A DNA stretch of 64,000 bases, from assembly GCF_932526225.1 (NCBI RefSeq), contig NC_064046.1, positions 12,321,208 through 12,385,207 of the forward strand, given 5' to 3'. Under the pieces are notes generated by a model. The model searched no databases. It saw only the letters and a list, made by a program, of their open reading frames with translations, and was not told the origin of the DNA. Source of the DNA: Nematostella vectensis (lineage: Eukaryota > Cnidaria > Anthozoa > Actiniaria > Edwardsiidae). Shown here one piece after another: positions 51,301-60,300 of this stretch (position 1 is its first letter; the number at the start of each line of letters is the position of its first letter). Made by a program: the position numbers and the translations under genes.

Positions 51301-54300
51301 TAAGAATCGAAAACTACTTCTCTTCGATTACGTTTCGTCCTCGTGAAAATAAAACCTTTACACATTTCTGTTTTCAGGCGTACAAAATAAAAACTCAACC
51401 TTTATTAATTTCCCTCTTATAAAGCTGTTGAGATACCATACTCTAGTGACACCAGATCGTACCTGAGCTCCAAGATGTAAGCACGGATATTTCCACTTTT
51501 TCAGGCCCAGCTCCGAGTAATCCAGGGTCGCGCTGTGGTCCTGTACAGGTAATTCCTGGTCGTTCAAGTCCATCCCGTAGACGTATTGTATGATTAACAA
51601 TAGTTCTGCGTACAGGACGAGTCCAGGGGAGGACACCATGCAGAACCAGCGGGAAAAAGGCGTGATCCATATAAGACACGCCCATAACAGAAGCACAAAC
51701 GTCAGCCACGAATGATATGTGATGCTCCACGTCTAAAGAAAGGGGGAAGAGACTTTTTAGATCAGACACAGACGTCCGTATGCCCGTGACTCCATGTCTG
51801 AAGAAAGAGAGGGGAGATCTTACAGTAACAAGACCAATAAACAATAACCAATAACACCCCAGAAACGCACGTAAGTCCGATGCTGCATGACTGAAGAAAG
51901 AGAAAATATTTTTCAGTAACAGGACCAATAACAACAACACAAACACATTAACGCCTGACACTCCATGTCTAAAGAAAGAAAAGGAAAACCTTTCAGTAAC
52001 AGGACCGAGAAAGGGAGACCTTTAGTAACATGACCACAACATAACAAACACAAACGTACGTATGTCCTAGCCGCCTCCACAGGAATCGCTTTGCCCAGAA
52101 AGCAGCAGGAAAAGAAACACAGGCGCTCGGGATTCCTGTGGCGATGTGTCGAGAGCTAGGAGCTGAGGCATTGTCCCCTTCCCCCATAACAAAGGAAGTT
52201 GTCGACCAAAGGTAACCCGCTAGGTTTTTAGATTTACTCGGTTTTTTGGTGTCTATCAGTGATAGACACAAGACTCGGTTTCCAATGTTTAGAGACGCCT
52301 GCGGAGGAGGCTACGTATTTCCAATGCTCGAAGTCTAAAGAGAACTGAATTAACATGAACTTACCATCATAATAATCAACGCAGCAATATAGCTCTGTCG
52401 CATCAGGAACGTCATGATACTTCCCAGAGTGCCTTGCACGTCTGGGTGTTCATCGTCGTACTCAGGACTACTCGCTACTGGCTGGACGGGCTCCTCAGAT
52501 ACCACATTCTCAGGGGGTGGGTCCAATGTATTGTAAGTTCGTCTTTCTCTGTCTGGTGACATTAGAGACTGAAACACAGATAATTATATTAAACAACATT
52601 TTGTCATCTCAGCAAAATACCAAGTATGAGTAAACATCAATTTCCATCGGCTGAAAATGAGACGCTTTTACGATATGTAAGGAAGGATATGAAGGAAGGA
52701 AAACCGGAGAACCTGGAGAAAAACCATCGACGCAAAGGCGAGACCAACTAACTCAACTCACGTCGGAACTCAACTCACCGGGAATCGAACCCAGAACCCA
52801 GCGGCACAGGTTCTACAGAGCGACGCTCTGCCAACTGCGCTACCTAGGCTTTTTAAAGAATGTCAATCAACCACTCCTTTGTTATTATTTATTATTGATA
52901 ATGCAGCGGCAACGGCTATGATTAATATGATAATCACACCTAAAACGTGTACCAGAACTTCTTCACATCACGATACGCCAAATACGTGCTTGTGACACTG
53001 CAACGTACGCTACCGTGGTCACCTTTGAATTTTGTCAATAACTACGAAAATTAGCTATTAACATGGGCTTCACTTTGCCCATATAAGAACGAAAGCGATG
53101 CTTCAGTGTATACCTTACCTTTGAGGCTCATATCATTCTAAATTATTATAATTAACACATCCGATTGACTGACCTTTTATCACACTTGGCCTGCCATGCA
53201 GGCGTTTATCCGTTGTTTTTATAGCGAAAAACCGGCCTCGAGCGATTCGTGGCCGCCATCTTGGATTTTGAGCAGAAATGAAAAACGGGGGGGGGGGGGG
53301 GGGTAGGCTCAAAATCCAAGATGGCTGCCACGAATCGCTCGAGGCTGGTTTTTCGCTATAAAAACCACGGGTAAACGCAGGCTTTGCAGGCTATTTTACA
53401 CTTGTCTTGGTGCGCACGGTAGCGCGCTTCACACTTTTATTATAGCAGGCAGGTAAGTTTATTAAAAAAATAAACAGATTTCAAAAATAGACAGAATTTT
53501 GACGCGCTTTGGGTCTTTTTGGTAAAAGCGATTCTTCTAGCATAGGAGATACTAGATATCGATTTATGAACCGTTTAGGAGAATATCGCTTTTATCAAAA
53601 GCGATGTTTTTTATTATCTCGATTAAAATAAAAGGGTTAAGAAAAAATATGCTAGTTATTATAATCGAATTAGCAATTGTATTTTTGGTTAACGCATTTA
53701 TGAGAGGTTAGTTGTGCCGGTTATTCAGAACATTATCAGGACGTTAGCACGTGAATTTAATTTGTACGGTTTGATGTTTATTTTTCAAATTAAAATTAGA
53801 TCAATTCAATGATATTAGCCTGCAAACCTTTACACAGGATGTAGGAGAATGTTTTTGCATTGAACTTTAGATAGAGACGTTTGTCGAGTTAAAACGCTAG
53901 CCTGAACTATTCATTATAAAAATGAAACATACAATAACTTTTGGGTGAACTAATAATCCTTCTTGCATTACTTGAATGCTGAGTCGCGAGAACGCAGATA
54001 GAACATCAGGCCCGTACCCAGGGGGGTGGTGCAGGGGGTCCACTTTCGGCTCTCAATAGACGTGCTATTCGTAGATAAAACTATAAAGCATATGCTAGAT
54101 CACTCTAGTATGTCATTAATCCATAAGTCAGACTTTATTTGTAGCCAAATCCGACAATAAACGTGCCGTGGAGATAATGCAAAGGCATAAAAAAAACCCT
54201 TTTTGTTCTTTCGGGGGTGGTCAGATTTTTATCAAAAAACTTCCTCCCTCCCCCCCCCCCCCCCCAGAAAAAGTAGGTCCACTTTTTCGGATTTCGCACC

Positions 54301-57300
54301 CCCCCCCCCCCCCCCAAAGAAAAATCCTGGGTACGGGCCTGAACATTGTCGAGTCGAAGGCATAAAAGGCGCCTCCAGTAGCCACCATACGTCCCATGGC
54401 TCATGGTAGAACACAGCTTAGATCTTGTTTGCTTTTGTGGAAGGAGAAAGGCAAAAAAAAACCCTCGGAGCAACAGAGAAAAAAAACAGCTAATTTAACT
54501 CGGAACCAGAAATCTTTGCCGGTAAGAGCCCTGGCACTACAGTGCAAAACTCTGGCAACTGCACCGCTTCTTATTAGAGAGCTTAAGCAAGTCAACACGA
54601 AAGGCATCAAAAACGGCGCGCGCTCTGACGAATTGTTGGAAAAACGGCGTTGACGTCCGTGACCGCGCGCGTAGAACGTAAAAATAGGGAAAATGCCGTT
54701 CGAGATTTCTTGTCACGGACGTCAACGCCGTTTTTCAGCAATTCGTGACCGCGCGCGTAGAACGTAAAAATAGGGAAAATGCCGTTCTAGATTTCCTGTC
54801 AACGCCGTTTTTCAGCAATTCGTGACCGCGCGCGCCGTTTTTGATGCCGTTCGTGTTGACTTGCTTAAGCTCTCTATTGTTTGCCAACCAAGTCAAAATC
54901 AATATGTCAGAACGGACGTCTCTAGAGAAAGCTCGTGGCAATGTGATACTACTAGTCCCAGCGCAAGGTTTGACAACTTTAACTTTATTATGCACGGGTG
55001 TATGCGTTTAATCAAATTACCTTACCACCCATTTATTATAAGTGCTTATACCTGTCTTTCTGGGGATGCGGGCAGTGTTCTCACATCCCACCATGAAACA
55101 TGTGGAGAGACCGCGTTATCCTAAGAGAGGGGGACGAGCTATTAAAAATAGGTTTTTACATGCGTGCGCGGGGCGTGAGTATGTACAACAATGTGCCCCG
55201 AAGGGACCAGAAAAAAGGATACAACGAAAAGTGCTGTGGATCAAACAGATGATGCTCAGAAAAGATCTTCCAATAATATGGGGCTTATTGTAATCGATTT
55301 TACTAGTCTGTTGTGAAGGTAGTTGGTAGGAAAAAAATATACTACTTTCATAGAAAAAAATGGCTGATATAAAAAAGAAGGGAAAATGAAAGTCTTACTT
55401 CAAAATAATTCTTGCCTGGACAATTCAGTAAAACACCTTAAAAGTCATTCAGCCTCAGTAGCAAGAAGCCAGAGTGACTCCTGGACATAATACTAACGAC
55501 CAGACCAGGTATACCAGAAATTCAGTAAAACAACAAGTTAATGTAATACCTACCTCACTAAGATAGAACCTGGTTTCAGTAGCGAGGAGCGAGCACAGCA
55601 TAAGAATAACTCCTGGACTACTAGCGATCAGACCAGGTATTCCAGGAATTCAGTAAGACAACAAGTTAATGTAATACCTACCTCCATAAGATAGAACCTG
55701 GTTTCAGTGGCAAGAAGCCAGTACAGCATAAGAATAACTCCTGGACATGCTACCAGTGGCCAGTCCAGGTATTGCTTCACATGGAGGATCTGTGGCTTGG
55801 TGCAGTCAACAAACACAATACCAACAAGTCCTAATAACCTGCAAGTAAAGTAGTTAATTTTTTATTTAGTGGAGGAATAGGGGCGTAGCCAGGGGGCTAG
55901 GGGCCAGAACAATCCCACTCTTTTTAGCGAAACTAATTCAATAAATGTGTGAGACATTACAGCTTAAGAAATGCATACAATAGGCAGATTCTTACCATAT
56001 CAGACACTATTCTGTTTACCTTGCAATAAGACTCTTCACTGGTAACACTTGTTGGAAAAACTGGAACTGATACAAATACAACGCCATGATATGAAGACCA
56101 GAATACACCATGAGCACGATCCTGATGCAAGCAAATGCCTTTCTCTTTCGCAGCCGTATTGCCTTGTGGCAGCTCCATATTGTCCCAAGCACAAGGAATG
56201 TAATAAAATAAGTAGCTGATGTCACGGTGGGTTGGATGATCCCAGCGACTAGTAGCATTGCCGCAGTAAGGTATGGCATCAGGTGATCAGTGGTGGTGGG
56301 TTTTCGGTTGACAGGGAGGATTTGCTGGGGGCTTGGTGCTCGTAGGGGGTTTGTGTTATAAAGACTTCTACAGCATAGCACACAGGTTAAAGAGATAATG
56401 AAGATGGTTACATCAGGTACTATGTAGCGCACCACTGTTATGGCTGGCACATTGTCAAACCTGAAAATTAAAATAAATATTTTTTACTTTAGTTATTTTT
56501 GCAAATATATTTTTTGTTAAGACGTGCCAGACACTGTGGCATTTGCCATGTATATCATTATGTTTTCTTCCCTTTTTCCGAGACCTTCAAAAGTAAACTC
56601 AAAGTGACATAAGGGAGCGGCCAATAATTACTGGGGGGTCGGCAAATATGTAGGGGGGCTACGTTTTTTGGGGCTGTTATTAAAGGGGGTCACATTTTTT
56701 TGGCATCAAATTTAAGTCTGGTTTTAATATAAATACTGAGCAATACATTGTTGAAAAGAAAATTGTATTCAGTTCACAATGTTTCCTACTATTGTATATC
56801 TAGTTCCCATATCTAGTTCATATTGTTCAGGTACCAATCTTGTCTTTATATAAATAAATTTTGAGAAACCCTCTCCTCATGGTTGACAGACAAAGCTGCC
56901 CGTTCATATGTTCTCTTACCTTTTTTCTGAGACCTGCAAAAGTGATCTCAAAGTGACATAACTTGAAAAGCTTATTATTTTTTATATATAACATACCGCA
57001 CAAATTCATTGACTGGTGATTTTCCATAAGTTTTGATATTGAACACTAGGGCCTTTATGTATTAAAAAAAAGACTTAAATAGTGTGCTATTAAAGGGAAA
57101 GCTTCGCCCGCTGTTTTGCAAGCTCTTGTGCAGGTCGTCATTCACATCTAGACTTCATTGAGTGCAGATCTCTGAAACTGCCAGAAGAAAACATAGCAAA
57201 AAGCAAAGCTGTACGACAAATTACTACAAATTTAAAATACAAGAGAATGTTAAAGAAGTATCAGGCATATTGGAGAAAGCGTTTGGAGTCAGTTCTCTAC

Positions 57301-60300
57301 AAAAACTAGAACAAAAATTGTCATTGAGGAATCAAATAATCAAACACAGCTCGTTTGAATTGAAAAATAAAATTCAAAAACAGCGTGCGTGTGCTCATTT
57401 TAAATGGAGTCATTAAGGTGCATGCGTACAAACAACAAATTTGCAAACTTCATTGCTTCAAAACCTATCTAATTCTCTTTTATTTTTCATTTTGTTATAA
57501 TAAAAGGCTGAAAAATAGACTGTGTTTACTTCAATGGTGTGTTTTTGGCCAATTTTGAACTCTATTATAGCTTTCTGGCTTTTCTCTACGGAGCTCTGCA
57601 CTCAGTGAAGTGAAATGATGAATGACAGCTTGCCAAGGCGAGTCCCTTTTATAGCGCACGTTCGTGTTTAAGAAAGTAGGGCATAACAAACCTGACAAGC
57701 CCAATCTGCCTAGAAAGCTGTTCATACTTAGAACCTGTAAAAAAACAAAAATTGAGGAATAAAATACACAATACAGGAATCAAACATAGGGCCATTGGGT
57801 TAAGGAAGCAGGGGGTGGGGCACTATTTTAAGGAAATGACCAGTAGGGGTGTGGACGTACCCCCCAAATTTTCATGTTTCATAACCCCTCCCCCTACCAC
57901 CACCACCACCACTCCAACAATACATTGAGGCCTGCAATAGCTCTGAGAAGGCTGTTTTTTAGACTAGATTGAGAGCAAAGTTTGCCAAAATTATTGCTCC
58001 AAGATACCTGTACTTACAGTTAGGAAAGAAATGTCCATATGGAGGCAGAGCTGCCAAAATGATCTGGAAACATATCTGGGCAATGATAGCTATCAGTGAT
58101 AGACCCAAGACAGCTTTCTGAAGGTTACCTGTGTGGCCCCCTCCTATAAAAACAAACACACACACATAAGCTAGGGTGTATTCACACTACACTATTCCAT
58201 TCCATAGAGTTGCTTTCTGCTAACTGTGCTACAAAGTCTCTTTGTATTACCTTACCCCCTCTCCCTTTCAATTCTCAGCATGGAGATCTTCAAGTAAAAT
58301 AATGGGAAGTCTATAAATATATCCAAAGATACATACGGCCACAATATTTCCTTGATGGGTTGGGAAGAAGTGGAATAATAAGAAGACACAATAGATAGAT
58401 GAATGAGAAGCCATTGATCCTGAAGCAGCAGGCTGAAAACAAAACGAAACATAAACTGTCAGGGGAATAGATGACTAGTTGAAAGTCATCTTTTTAATTC
58501 AGCTTCCATTAAAGGGTTAAAAAATGAATATTCACAATTCTAAGCATTAAAAACAGGTTGACATATGCTTTATAATGATGTGTCAAGCATTTGCATGATA
58601 AAATCATCCTATTTTCAGCATTTATACAAAAATAAAGGCCAATTAAAAAAGATGAAGAATATATTACAAATACAGAACAAAGCTCACTTCTTTTCTTATG
58701 GCTTACAAACAGAAGGATGAAAACACAGCAAAAGTCTATGTATATTGGTCAGTCTAGACTAGTCATTAATCATCTTCAAAGACGGCACAAGCCTGCGGTC
58801 TGTTGCTGTGGCTTTCCATTCTTTATCACTTAATTCACCAAGAAACTACTCATAAACAACATCCATATGTTTCTAAAACCCTATGATAAAAATTGCAATG
58901 TTTGTTTACCTTATTATAGGAAATTAACGTTCCACTAAATAAACACGAATTTTTCAAATTTGCGTTAATTAAATATATCCTAATAAAGTTTATTGTTAAT
59001 TTGTAGTACATTAATTAAGTTAAACGTTAATTTCGAAAATGTCAATACTGAATTTTATGAAAGATCGAATACAAAATGCAATGAATTTTAAAACCATTCT
59101 CTGTTTTTTTAATAAAGAGTTCCACATGTTTAGTTGTCTTCTTTGATCACATTAGGTAATTTTTTATTCGGTCATTGTTCTCTCTAGCTGTAAAAGCTTG
59201 CATGCTAGATATAATCTGAAAAATTATAATAGGAAAACATGGGAGCAATTGATAAAATACTTTAAGCCATGTATTCACACAATAAAGATGACAGACAGAG
59301 TCGTCATGAATAACAAAACATGCACAATGTGGCTGAAAAAATGATCAACATCAGGGGATTATGTATATTGAACAAAGGGCCCAATTTTCAACCCATATAC
59401 CAACATTTCGCAGCCTGAAAAGATACTGGTTTAATAACCAAGCATTAATCCAGTTAGATTATACATTATCCTTCTATATATGACACTCCAATCTTTTGCA
59501 TTTTATAAAAATAATAAAAATTGTCTTAAAAATTGAAAGTAAAAATGCAAGAATGCAAGGAGATAGTGAAAGCATATAAAAATTACTACACACATGAAAA
59601 TGTTTTTATTTATAGTATCTTTTTTGGACGCACCACTAAGAAGCCATTTTGTAGTTTTGTTCATAAGAACAGTTCATTTCTAAATAAATGTCTAATTGTT
59701 AACTCAACACTAATGTCACGTCACACAGTAGTATAGATTTACCAAGCAGAATCGAGACACCAATAAAGTGGTTTCCAAATCATAACTTAACATAAAGTGT
59801 AATAAACAAATAACTTAAGTTAATGAGTTTATTTACGCCAATGGCTTTCAACAATAGAACATTTAAAATTTCGTTAAACACGATCTAACGCTAATTTAAA
59901 TCGTCTTCACCGTTAAGAATTAGAATCCTTTTAAAGATATCTGATAAACTTCGTGATGTAAGTTTAGTTAAATTAAAATGGAAAACCGCAGAAAATTACG
60001 TCATCAGGACAAGGAGTTTCTAAAATCGAGTGTTATTTTGGCTCGGGTGCTGCTTTTAATTGAAAGAAAGCTGCGGGTAACAGATAAAAGTTACACATAA
60101 TTTGGAACAGAAAACGGTAAAAACTAATCAATCGAGGGCATAATCTAAGTTTACTGCTTTAGTAAAACGTATCGATTAACAATCGCACTAAACGCACGGG
60201 TTCGCGACCCCGAACCCCAGTAAATATCCCCGCGCAAAAAAACTATAATAGCTTACGTATAACTCTCTGAAACTTAAGAGAGATATATCGAAATCAAATA

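Noticed and set aside
52246-52270. Possible small tRNA or hairpin near GTCTATCAGTGATAGACAC
   Set aside because: A short palindrome only; no tRNA boxes.
57531-57725. 64-codon frame overlapping piezo exon 4
   Set aside because: Only 57692-57734 in another frame matches Piezo and keeps phase on both sides.
58252-58452. Hydrophobic 66-codon frame over piezo exon 2
   Set aside because: A different frame ([12 protein letters not shown]) matches the Piezo N-terminus and the flanking phases.
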